From Astrocystis sublimbata (taxonomy: Eukaryota > Ascomycota > Sordariomycetes > Xylariales > Xylariaceae): a stretch of 64,000 bases of DNA. The position numbers and the translations under genes were made by a program. How positions within the stretch are numbered: the first letter of the stretch is position 1; every line of letters begins with the position of its first letter. The stretch spans positions 514,345 through 578,344 of the forward strand of contig JAJNNY010000022.1 in the NCBI GenBank assembly GCA_022453515.1, given 5' to 3'. The notes below the pieces were generated by a model. That model had not been told where the DNA came from and ran no database searches. It worked only from the letters and a program-made list of their open reading frames with translations. Below, piece after piece: positions 1 to 11,564 of this stretch.

Positions 1-265
1 CCTCTGGACGTGGACAGGCGAGGGGAGGGACGAGCCGAGCGAAGAGCAGCAGTGGACTGTGGTAGGATGCTGAGATTGAACTTCAAGAGCAGCGCCCTGA
101 ATACGCAGAGGCTTGTGGGTGATGGGCAGTTCTCTTTGGGTGGTAAAAGGGCGTGCCCGCACTGGGGTATTGTTAGAGAATAACTATGTAGAATGGATGA
201 CCTTGGCCAAAGAGGGTAAAAAATGGGTGTTGCGGGAGAAGAGCTACTAGTAGAGGTGCATTGTG

Positions 266-395
266 CGTAGCGTAGCGTAGAGTAGAGTAGAGCAGAGTAG
301 AGAGTACCTAGTGTGCAGTGTAGCGTAGTGTGGTGTAGTGTGTAGGTTGGTGGACTGGTGGGCTGGTGGGCTGGTGGGTTGGTGGGCAGAGGAGA
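266..395. repeat. Low-complexity G/T-rich tract
   Basis: Degenerate tandem units of the type GTAGCGTAGAGTA pass into repeated GGTGGGCT units (about four in a row near 350-385). This is a simple-sequence tract with no coding potential. Confidence 0.7.
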
Positions 396-1240
396 GGTTG
401 AGCAGGAGGAAGTGAGGTAGGCTGGGTAGGGATCCTGGCGGGGTTTTCAGGGATTGACTGGGTTGTATGGAGGAGTGATAGGATGACGAGCGTGACTCTG
501 CGGAAAGGGCTTGTTAGGTAATGAGGTCAGGTCAGGCCGGTCGATCAAGCTATTGCGAGCTGCTCGAATGAGAATCAACGGGGGACGGAACCAAGACCGG
601 GGGTGTGGGCTGTGCTAAGGTAAGGTAAGGTTCTGCCAGTGACGACGGGACTGGAGAGACTGGAGAGACTGGAGACTGCAGAGGGCGCTCGGGAGCGTCT
701 GTATGTAGGTAGGAGGTATCCAGGGGGCGGGCAGGACGGGGGCGCTTCCAATGACAGGTACCCATCGACTACCTCCCGACTACGGCATCGGCGAGACACG
801 ACCGCATGTTCATGGGCCTGCTTGCAAGAATAGTTGTAGGCGGGACTGCGACTATAGCCGGCCGACTGTGACAGCGAGGGACAATGGAGGTAGACGGATG
901 GTGGACCAGACCCGGTGATAGATGCTCGATCAGATCGTGAGGTGGAAGGATACTTCAAGTTGGGTAGATAGATGTGGCATCAATCCTTTCCCGAGAGCGA
1001 GCATAGAGGTTTTTGATCTCTGGGTGTCTGGCACTCTGGCTGCAACTGAATGAATGGGACAGGGGCAAGGTAGCGTAAACGAGCGGGGATTGACCCGTGA
1101 GGTTTGCTGTACTAGGGAGGTAGGGGGGACGGTGGTGACCACGGCCGTATACTATGGATGTAGACAGACAGACACGTCTCGTGCTAAGTGGTCGTGCAAT
1201 ACGTGTGACAACTCGCACTCGATCAATAAAGCCGGCAGAA

Positions 1241-1721
1241 ACTCACCTCTTATAATGATATAGTTATGATGGCGGATGAAGGATGAAGGATGCGAGCCCG
1301 TTATGCTGCTTGCTTGTGATCCTGTGATCAGGCCATGGTTAGCTGGTGTCAGTACTGAGTTTGTAAGTAGCGAGGTAGGTCGACCAGACGAATGCAACTT
1401 GAGAAGTTGTGGCGAACCAAGCGCGCGGCAGTCCGCAAGACAGGCACAGGCACATCCAGTCCCCCCCAATAATGCCAGGTACTCACTCGGTGCAGAAATA
1501 CACAGCGAAGACTGTGTCTTTTGAGCGTCAACAGGATGGAATGAAACAGCGAGCAACAGACTCGCTCGGTGTTGTTGGAGAAAAAAAGACCACCGAACCC
1601 AATCAGCAATCCCTTACTCGCTGGGGCAAGGAGGAGTAAACGTGGGAGGGTTTGGGGGTCGGGATACAAGCATGACAGTGACAGGTCAGATAGACGATGC
1701 AAGTAAACGCGAAGTACTCAC
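1241..1721 (-). other. Cluster of three GTGAGT donor-like sites
   Basis: On the minus strand GTGAGT occurs at 1246-1241, 1486-1481 and 1721-1716. No coding exons are evident around them. They may be 5' leader or alternative first-exon donors of a gene lying to the left of the window, or chance. Low confidence. Confidence 0.25.
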
Positions 1722-4700
1722 TTGGGTGTGGAGGTGAACAACCGACTGAAACCTAGACAGACAGAAGACGGCTGGGTCAGAGGAAAGTAGGTCGGTCGGT
1801 GGGAGGGTTGGTGAAGTGTGCAGGCAGAAAGAAGGTCGGATTAGTTCACCTGGGCAGAATCACAGAAAACACAGCAAACATCCAAGGCCGTCCGTCAATT
1901 GAAGATGGGCCAGCAGGGAGACAGAGAGAGAGGAGGGGTAGCTAAGGTTGGAAGGATATCGAGTACCGCGTAGGTATCTCTGCTCGGTGCTGTATGCCCA
2001 CGCTGAGGGCCTGGGTATGCCCCCTGGCGACATGGCCTGGGGGGGCTGCACGGCTTGGGCGACAGGCCACAGGTAAGGCGCCGGAGTGCACCTTTCCCAA
2101 CTAATCTCAGGGCTGGACGGGGCTGGACGGGCTCGTTGCGGTACTTGACGCATGTGCTTAGCTAGGTACCTCTTTCTGCAGGTCAGGCGACTGATTCCCG
2201 GGCTCCAAGGACCGCCGTCATTGGCTGACGCCTGCGCCGGAGCGGGGCTAGTTCTGGGTCTTGCAGCAACTTGGGTGCAGGTGGGCGGTCATCAGCGAAC
2301 GTTCAAGTCGTACACAATGGTATGCATACATGAGGTCCATACCTAATCCATGTGAGTGCCTAAGGTAAGGTTAGGTACCTACTTCTACCTACACCTGCAT
2401 ACATACCTCATATATGAGGTAGGTTTCTGTTTTCTGCCCTACCGAAAACTGCTTGATGTGCAATGTAAGATAACTTGGGTAGCGTTATACCTGGTATTGA
2501 TGGCGAGCACGTCTAGATTCACATTTAGCGGGACAGCGAGCAGAGGAGCTGACAGAAACCAGCCATGTCCACCTATATCAACAGTCTACATACAACTTGA
2601 AGTAGAGGGCAGAGACTATATGGATGATGGAGATAGATTCTACCACACGTTCTCCTTGTATGTTCAGTACCTACTTACAGGTAGGCAGACAAAGGACGGA
2701 ACAAACACAATCACAAAATTTTCTCTTGAGTTCCTGAATGATCATGTGTTCCGTGCCCCTGTCATCATTGTCCTTGCGCACTCTACTAGGTACAACATAT
2801 GGTAGCTAGGTACTCTAAGTACCTATCGTGGTATTTACACAGAGCCGCTCGAAGTGCTGAATAATGAGTGTCGTTCACCAGATATGAGCCGCTTCAGATC
2901 GAGGAAAGGTAAAGATACAGGCGAGACAAGTCAAGAGTTCCTACGCCGACTGGATTGGATACAACAATGCACTGTGATAATGGAGATTCACCACCTCGGG
3001 TGCCTCGATGGTTGGATTTTACCCCTCTGGAGTGAGGGCGAACTACTAGTAAGTAGCCTCAATATACTAAAGATCTAAAACCGCTTGGTCTTACAATGTA
3101 GATGTTCACCCTCGGCAGTTGACACATTCTGTATTGTGGTTCAGCGCTGCTGCTGTCGATTCCTGATGAAGCTATCAGTTGAGCCAGAGCTTTATCTGCC
3201 AAGTAAGCCATCAGCTTTCCAAACATGCCAACACAGGCGAGACAGGCGAGACAGGTAGGAAGGAGCATGGACGGGAAGTTGGATGGAACAGAGACAATTG
3301 GCAAGTCAAGCTATCCCTAAATCGGCAGCAGTACATTGGGTTGCGTGACACAGTATAATGGAGGTGCGTATCGAGTATCGATTACCTACTTTCGGGGTCC
3401 GAACAAGCCCAAGGGACTGTGACGAGCAGTAACGGAAGGCACTTGCAATCTCGTAGTTGTAGATGTGGCACTCCGGCTGCACGGTGCTGCACTGTACATC
3501 TATACCAAATCTTGCTAGGTACTCGAGTCACGCAGCAAGCCAGCCAGCCACCTGTCACCTGTCACCTGCCACAGGCCAGACCCCAGGGTTTGGAAACCCA
3601 CATTCCAGCCATATAAATGAACCAGGCCGCGCCAGGTTAGGTAGGTTCAAGATGTCGGCCGTTGGAATCTGCAGTATTCTCTGCTGCGTCGGGAGGTTGC
3701 CAGTGTCGCCAATTACAATAGATCTACCAAGACAGGAGCTGCCAGCTGGAGGGATTTGCCATGGATTGTTTCCTAGCTGCTAGTGCCTTTTCTTCCAATA
3801 TCCCACGCAGTGAACTTTCATTATATCCATGATACCACCACATCTACATGTACATGTAATCGGACGGTGTAGCCAACTGTAGCTCTTATCTTGAACGCAA
3901 TGTAAGGTGTTGCATGGTATGTTCTCAAGATACGGGGCAGTGTCTGCGTCGCAAGCTCATGCGTAACTCTACGGCGTGGCTAGGGATGACAACCCCATTT
4001 CTGCTTCATATGGCGGTGCCCTGGTGCTTCCCTCGCTGCAATACTCGCCGTTGGATGTTGTGGTTTTTTTGCAGATCATTGAGCAGAGCATACCTAGGTA
4101 GGTAGCTATACCTTTCACTTTCAAGCTGTAGTAAGCCTTCTGTTACGTCGGCGGTGATGTTATTTTCCCGCAAATCATTGAATCGATCTCGTCCTGGCGG
4201 GCCTGGGTAGGCACCCACCTACCTAAGGTACCTAAGTCTGCCCAGGGGGGCCAGGTACAGGGGTATTTGCTGTACATGGCCCCGACGCTCCCCCATTCTG
4301 GGGACTCGGAGCTTTGTGGGTACAGCCCCTCGTTTTTTCACCTCAGAACTGCAAGTGCCGCCTGCCACCTACATGTAGTTCCCCACCAATCCGACTCTGT
4401 CCCCCGCACCTCACTAATCAGTTCTGGTGCCAGAACGAGCTCCAGACATCCCAGGTGCCAGAACCCGTCCCTCCCTCAAGCCCAAAGGAGAGAGGAACCG
4501 AATCTGGCGAGTCTGGCTCCAGACAACACATGTCACCGATCTGAGTCGAGCAATAGACCTGAGCCTGTGGCCGAAATGCAACACAACTTGGGATCAAAAA
4601 GAGAGACCAAGATTCGAAAACACACCAATCGCCGCCCATTTACTGCAAGTGTGCCATTGTGGTACCAAGAGTTTCCTCCCTCGCAAACATGAGACTTTTG

Positions 4701-7630
4701 ACGTGCAAAGCCCACGCCGCTTTAAGCAACCCAGCTTGGCTGCAGTGCCCATGTACACACTTTTAGACGACTAAGAGAACATAGATCTCTATACCAGCAG
4801 GCCAATGATGGTGAAGTGATCATCTTCCCTTTCTTTTTCTCAGCCTTATGCAAAGGTCATTCGTTCGCGAATCGGCCCCTGATGGCGTCTTTCAACAACA
4901 ACAACGACAACAACCTCTGCTTCGACCTATTCCGAAGACTCTGGCCTGTCACAACTGTCCAACTCGGACTGATCCAAGCTAGGAAATGATGATCTTCACG
5001 CCAGCTAGCGACTGCTAACTGTCCAGATCATTACAGTAATACATTGTGTTTGTTTTTGTTTGTATCATGCGATGTTACGTATGGCTGAGAGAGTTGCAGG
5101 GAACCTTGAAGCAACAGTTGTCCTATGAACGAAACTACCGAGAATCATCTTCTCTACTTACGGTAAGCTATATGCTGGCCAAGCACGTACAGCCTTGAAA
5201 CCCATCCTCTGCCCAGTAATCTACTAGGTAGATAGTGGTCAGGCACGTCAGGTTTTGGTCGAAACAGCTAGCTCACAAAATAGAAAGAGATCAACCATAC
5301 GTACATAAAGACAAGCAGAAGCAGCGTCGACAGTCCAAGAAACCGTATGCTTACAGTGTGCTACTCGACCTACTGTACGTCCTCAATTTGTGTGCAGCCA
5401 CCAAATCTGCACTAACCTCGTTCCAGCTGCCGATCTGAAAGCTATCACCCAATAGGAGATGACCAGAGTATTTTTTTGTGTCTAACAATCTAGGAGACCA
5501 AGAAGGAAGATGAGAGAAACAAGAGGACAATGGCGGATTGTGTCGGCCTGGATTGTCGACAATGTAAGTAAGTGCGACATAGGCGCACAACGAGTGGTTG
5601 TCTAGATGGGGAATGGTCTCGAGCTCTACCACCTCAATGATGATCCCGACTCACCTGGTACTACTCTGGACAGGTAGGTAGGACGGTGGCACGTTCAGAC
5701 GATGATCCTTCAATAACACCTTGCATGCCCAGTCGATCAGAGACGACGATGATGATGACGAGAGCATCATTGCTGCGTGCGGACCGAGGCTACATATTGA
5801 GATATACCTACTCGATCGAGCAGCCCGTGCCAGCTTACCTCCTCGAGGGCTCGAATTGACATTGGGGAAATGCCTATTTTAGGTCATGCGACTACCTACC
5901 TACGCACAGTATATGCTTCGTGACGTAGTACTGGTCCCTCCCCTCTAGATGACCTAAAAGACAATAGCTCATGAGGTTTAGGTCGGAGGTCTGGAGGTGT
6001 CGACGAGTGTGTTGGTCGTTGCATAGGCGCTATCTATTCTAGCTACCTAAGCTGCCCGCTTCTTCAACAGTGATGAAACAACGGAATCCTGTGCCTTGCT
6101 GCGTTCTCCGTCGTTGGTTCAGATCCTGATTGGTTGCGTGGTTCCAGCTAAGGCAAAAGGTATGTCCAACTTCAACAACCCCGATTCACATGGCAGGCAT
6201 CCTTGCTTTCCGCTAAGGATTTTCGGATCGCCCAATGATTACGTCCCGACCTCGTTGATCAGTCACCAGCGATCAATTGGCTTGGAGGAAATCACAAGCA
6301 ATTGATTTGGTGGAAAGAATTAGGATAACTCAATTTGTCGTTTGTCCTCTCCGGCCTTCCTTCGACAATTGCCGGCGATATCCGCGATGCTGATTAGGAA
6401 GCTCTTGTCACGGGATACAGCATACTTGTAAGTAAGCATACGAGCTTGAGTGTCTCTCTCAATGGGCTTGGCTTTTTTTTTCCCTCTCTCTCGCAAACGA
6501 ACGCAGTTCTCGTGTTCAGCGCCAAATCCACGTCGGCTGATGGGGCTAATGCGCCCGGTCACGGAACCCATTGCATTGGGAAGGAATTTCGGCGGCCCAG
6601 CAGCCTAACGGAAATCTCGACCGAGTCGATGTGGTTCCCTTGGCGCACTTCATCCGCCCACATGAGCAAAGTGAAATATTGACTACCTGTACCTAAGCAT
6701 CTAAGGTAAGGTAGGTAGATGTATCTACCTAGTTAAGGCAATGACAGACGACAAACGGACGTTGCCAAGCTAGCACTACCATGTTCTCCAAGATCTACCT
6801 AGTTGGCGAGGACCTTTTGTTCTCTCATGCCATGCAGCTGGCCGTCGAGGCGACGACCAACAAATTATTTCCTCGGGCTGTCGAAAGTGGTGTCGGTGGG
6901 AATGGTAAGTCGAATTGATATAGTCGCCGCCTCACCGGGATATCCAGGTTTGCTCAGGTAGGTATACTTAGATTTAGTCAAGTCACGGCCGAAGCTAATG
7001 TACGTCACAATTGCCCGGTCTATCAACTCCTCCATTTACATAAGCTATCATATCACGGTATGCGGTACAAGCCCACACATGCAGGTGGTGAGGGTGTAAC
7101 GTCGAGGGCTTCTTGAAAGTGATCTACACACACACCCCAACGCAATTGGGAGCTATTGATCATCGTCATACCCGTCAGCGCCGAGCTCTACAATTGGCAT
7201 AAGCTTTCACAAGACGCCATTCTAGTTCCTTTGCTCCCCCCTCGATCCGTACCGCATTAACGGTTTAAACTCACTCGAGCTAGTCGTTTTCATAGTATCT
7301 TGTTACTCCCCTTCGTCATTGGTCAACTCCGAGAGAAGCACAAACTTTGATCCGCCACAACAAACCGCAGGTTTACAACTTATCTTCAAATAGCAGTGGT
7401 TTATCGTTAGTAAGGCAGGGGGCTCGTGACCGACGACAGTGACGCAGTTTGACTATTGAGTCGATGGCGATCGACTCACGGTATCTAGATATCCCTTGCT
7501 GCGCGCGACGGCCCGTCATATCTACCCTCTTGTCTCGGTCCCGTACATACATACTTGAAGCAACTGCAGATAAGCAGGCCAGACACTTGGGAACGTCCTA
7601 TCTTTCGATGATATGTCGTGGTATTGTGCT

Positions 7631-7678
7631 GCATTTCTGCATTTCTGCATTTCTGCATTTCTGCATTTCTGCATTTCT
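7631..7678. repeat. Six perfect copies of an 8-bp unit
   Basis: GCATTTCT is repeated six times in tandem without a mismatch. The array is intergenic. The unit length is not a multiple of three, so changes in copy number would shift any frame. Confidence 0.95.
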
Positions 7679-9500
7679 GTTCCGTGACGCTTCTTTAGCT
7701 CGGTGAATAGTCCTGGCCGCTTGTCGTCTAGATCTGGAGAGTCGCCCAGGATCCCTATGCTATCAATGGTGCCTTGATGGTCAGCTGACCATGAAAAGAA
7801 AACCTTAAAAGAAGGAAGGGTCACACAATCTCCATCTGTTGGCGATTCATATGAGATAATGCGAGACTGCTCGACAAATCAACGCCGAATGCAGTAAGAC
7901 CAACTGACCACCGGGCACACGATGTTTATTAAGGTTTTGAGCCTCATGTACTGATTCTTCTGGCTTGACATGAGCCTCGGTGGTTTCTCTTGGTATACGG
8001 CCTGATAGCTCCGTGTTGGGGACCATTCTAGAGCTCTCTGTGACCATTGACCTGATGCTCCAACGGCCGTGGTGAGCTCCCCGGTTAAACATCCAGCAAT
8101 ATCGTGACGTCACGAACATAAAGTACCACTCCTGGTGTCCCGTCGGTCTACCGCCTACTTATGTTGGGCTCAAACTATCGAGATCAGACGACCTAGATAC
8201 GGGCGACATCGTCATTGTGCACGACTCTACCGTGTCCATCATGGCTATACTGAACCTTTTTCCAGTCGGAAATCACCATCGTGGTTCATCCAGCTCAACC
8301 TCGAGTTACCACCGATGACAGCATTCGAAACAAGCAACGGTTGAGGGAGACCTTGGGAACTGCTTGCCCTGGAAACCAAAACATTTCCCAGTGTTACTAC
8401 ATTTATGCGGTCCCGAACGTATTTAGTGGCGAGCAACGAGCAAGAGCCCCTGATTCTGGTATAGATTGTCCGGCGGCATTGGAGATTGCCAGGATGCTGT
8501 TTATTCCAATCGATGTTGTGAGGGTTATGCGATCCCGGCTTAATGTCGTATCTACTTTGAATAGCTCGAGCCTCCCGATTTATCTTATTGATGAGGCCTC
8601 CATCCATCTATGTATTACATTAACTGTCATGCTATCAACGCCTCGGCCCCATAAGAGAATCTGCGCAGATAACTGAATGCGAGACAAGTCTGGTATTACG
8701 GTAGGTATTGCCCAGTACCATGGAGAGTTACGGAATTGAACTGAGGGAGGGGGCCAGCTTCGGCCGAGACGAATCAACAGACTCAAGGCAACTAACGCGC
8801 TTGCCGGCATTGGAACGTCCTGTCATAAATGACGGGCTGCAAGTGTTGCAGAATCTTCTGTCAGATGATGGCGCACTACGAGATACATACATTGAGTTTG
8901 GCCTGCATCCAACCGGCGAATATATTTGGCCCCCCCCGTTATCCTCTGCAGCATACTGCTGTGGTTTTATTGCTTTGCTCTGGACTCTTCAATTTCCCTC
9001 TCACATGCATCCTGCGAAATCTAGGTCGTCCAACAGATAACCTGCATGTGAGGCAGTGTCCGTGACACACCAAAGACACTTTTCGAAGAAAGGACATGAA
9101 GCATATGAATTACATCTCATGCTTGTGTGTACCTATCTACACGTACTCGTCGAGGATCGCCCCCACGGCAACGAGCTTTTTTGCCGTTCCCCTGAGCCAG
9201 ACAGCAATCCCATAATTGCTGAATGATGATTCCTCAGCGCTTTGGATCGTAGGGCCTGGGAAGCCATTGAATCGGCTCGCGGCATGGAGATCCCTAGGCA
9301 GGGGTTATTCCTTCCATGGCCCATCTGAAGCCCATTGTCACCCAACATTCCCCAATTTAGCGACGTGCATTTCCCATGCTGTGTTCACTTGTCCATCCAA
9401 CGCAAGCTTGCAGCAACAGGGAGCTACTGGTAAAGGTAAGTACTTAGCTGACGGTGCTGACATCACAACCTTTATGCGGGACCTTTTCAAGGACAGGGAC

Positions 9501-9580
9501 AGATAGACAGACATACAGACAGACAGACAGTGGGGACGAGCACGACATTGTATGTATGTATGTATGTATGTATGTATGTA
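9501..9580. repeat. Compound microsatellite (GACA)n then (TATG)n
   Basis: GACA-type units at about 9501-9531 are followed, after a short spacer, by seven TATG units plus TA at 9551-9580. Intergenic. Confidence 0.9.
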
Positions 9581-10200
9581 GATGGGGAGTGAACCCAACG
9601 GCAGGCCGCCCCAGTGCGGCCTGCCTAGACGTCCATCCGTCGCTCGGTTCCTGAAAACGTAACTCCCCACCTTCTGCCTCTTAATATATTCTCCATGCAA
9701 GTCCGTTCCCCGACGATTGGAACGTCGAGGCGCCAGGGCCTCCTCCTTCCTGCTTGGCCAAGCAAACACATGAATGGACGAGGAGAGGAGAGAGGGGCGA
9801 AAGAGGAGGAAGGAAAGAAAGAACGAAAGAAAAAAAAAGAAAAACCCTTGAATCAGGGACCTATCTGACGAGGTTCCACACAAGCTTCCCTCCCAAGCTT
9901 CCTCCCAAAGGTTCCTTATTCCTTTTGCCCTCTTAGTTTGCTCGCTCCAGTACCGCTCCGGCACGTGTCGCCCTCTACCTCGAATATTGGGCGTACTGCA
10001 AACGAACGCATATGCGCCCTGCATGCAGATCAGGCGAGACTGGCTCTGGATAGGGCAACTATGCTGACGTCGGTACCCCCTTGCTTGCAGCAGCGGCATC
10101 TGGATGTCATTGGCCCGCGGGGCGTGTGCCCCCTTGTAATGTGCTCCTATTTTTTGCGTTGGAGGCGCCATGGATATTTCAGAAGCTTATCGTTTGCCTT

Positions 10201-10236
10201 TGCCTGCCCTGCCCTGCCCTGCCCTGCCTGCCCTGC
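10201..10236. repeat. (CCCTG)n-type tract
   Basis: Repeated TGCCC units, about seven with slight variation. Intergenic simple repeat. Confidence 0.85.
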
Positions 10237-10435
10237 CAGCCTGCCTGTCTGTTTGCCTACCTTGCCTGCCTACAGTTGGAAGAGAGACATCCAGCATCTT
10301 CTGAGACCCCTCCACCAAAATCCTGCGTTCCGGCAAACTCAATCGCATGCAATCAATCTATTGCGTGGAAAGGGACATGATTGGGTCGTACTCGGCATAA
10401 TTCGGATCGCAAACGATGAGATGAGAGCGATTTTG

Positions 10436-10436
<1 letters not shown>

Positions 10437-10478
<42 letters not shown>
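10437..10478. repeat. (CT)21 microsatellite
   Basis: An uninterrupted CT run of about 42 nt, followed by a TT interruption and more CT. It lies about 1.1 kb upstream of ELP2. Confidence 0.95.
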
Positions 10479-10488
<10 letters not shown>

Positions 10489-11564
10489 GCTTGTTCTACT
10501 CTATGCGGATGCGAATCAGATCATGGACGTGGTACAGGACGTTGCAATATATTGCGAATCAGTATCTCAACATATGGGATGGTACGATCGACTGATGGCT
10601 GTACCACGGGTCTAGACTTGTTGCCTTCATCATCGAAGCAAGTAATTATTGAGTAGGACAGAATTGCCGACCCACTGGACTGTCAAAAGACCATCCAGAT
10701 GAAGCTGTCCCTCGATCGACGTACCTTTGGCACCACCCCCTTACGTTCTGTGGCTACCTACCTGCTTTTGATAAAACACATACCGTTCCCAGGGATTGGG
10801 TAAGTTTGATTGTCGACCATCCAAATTCGGGGCGTTACATGCTTCCTAAACCCGGGTGGCGAAGATTCCCGTCTCAACTCAACACGCTTGCGTGTCTGCT
10901 TTGTCAGGCAGAAAAACTCTGAAGCGACACAGCATTTCGAGGCAAATGCGGTGGTGAAGTTACACCCGTCTCTAACCATGTCCCTGATACCGCCGATCTG
11001 CTGGGCTTAGTTTCTAAGCTGATGGAGAAGTGCTAGTGGCGCCTGTCGTAGATTGGATCGTAGATTGGATCTGTTAGGTCCATGTCCGTCAATGTCCTTC
11101 GCGATGATTTGATTTTTATGTCTTGTTTTTAAAGTGATGAAATCATGAAATTAGAGAAAAACGTCGGTGAAGAAGTCTTTCAACATGAAATGCTAGCAGT
11201 CTTAGGGGTCTATTCTCTGTCTTGGATGTATGATAGTTCTCCTACGTAGTCCAGCTCCTTATACAGCTGCACCTCATTGAAGAATCGTGTTGTATAATAG
11301 TACCTTGTACGTTTTTAGGTAGATATACAAAGTACAAGTGTGGAAGTGGCGCCAGCCGACCAAAGGGTGCCGGGCAGCCCCGCACAGCTGTTCAGAAGCG
11401 ATTGAATGGAATTCATTGAATGAATTCCAAGCTGCAGTATTCGTCCAATCAGAGTTCGTCTGTCGCCACAACCCATGGGAAACACAAGCTTGCGACTCAC
11501 AACTCAACGCCCAGCCCGGAAGACGGGACGCTTCAAGCAAAAGTGAGGGCAAATCGAGAGAGAG

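Larger units (their letters stand above)
1..11564. other. Gene-poor region, 11.5 kb
   Basis: I see no ORF here with recognisable domains, and none of the longer ORFs (up to about 280 codons) has codon use or splice structure like the real genes further right. The region holds microsatellites, many short TACCTA/TAGGTA motifs, and three GTGAGT donor-like sites on the minus strand near 1241-1721. It could hold the 5' leader of a gene beyond the left edge, non-coding transcripts, or small genes I cannot recognise. Base composition looks normal rather than AT-rich, so it does not look like RIP-degraded repeat. Confidence 0.6.

Noticed and set aside
7631..7678. CRISPR-like array
   Set aside because: An 8-bp perfect tandem repeat without spacers, in a eukaryotic genome.
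9338..10171. Minus-strand ORF of 277 codons in the left gene-poor region
   Set aside because: It runs through microsatellites (translated as YIHTYIHTYIHTYI and poly-Phe) and has no recognisable domain or matching splice structure.
9938..10615. Plus-strand ORF of 225 codons
   Set aside because: Built on CCTGC and CT repeats (SLSLSLSL run); chance open frame.
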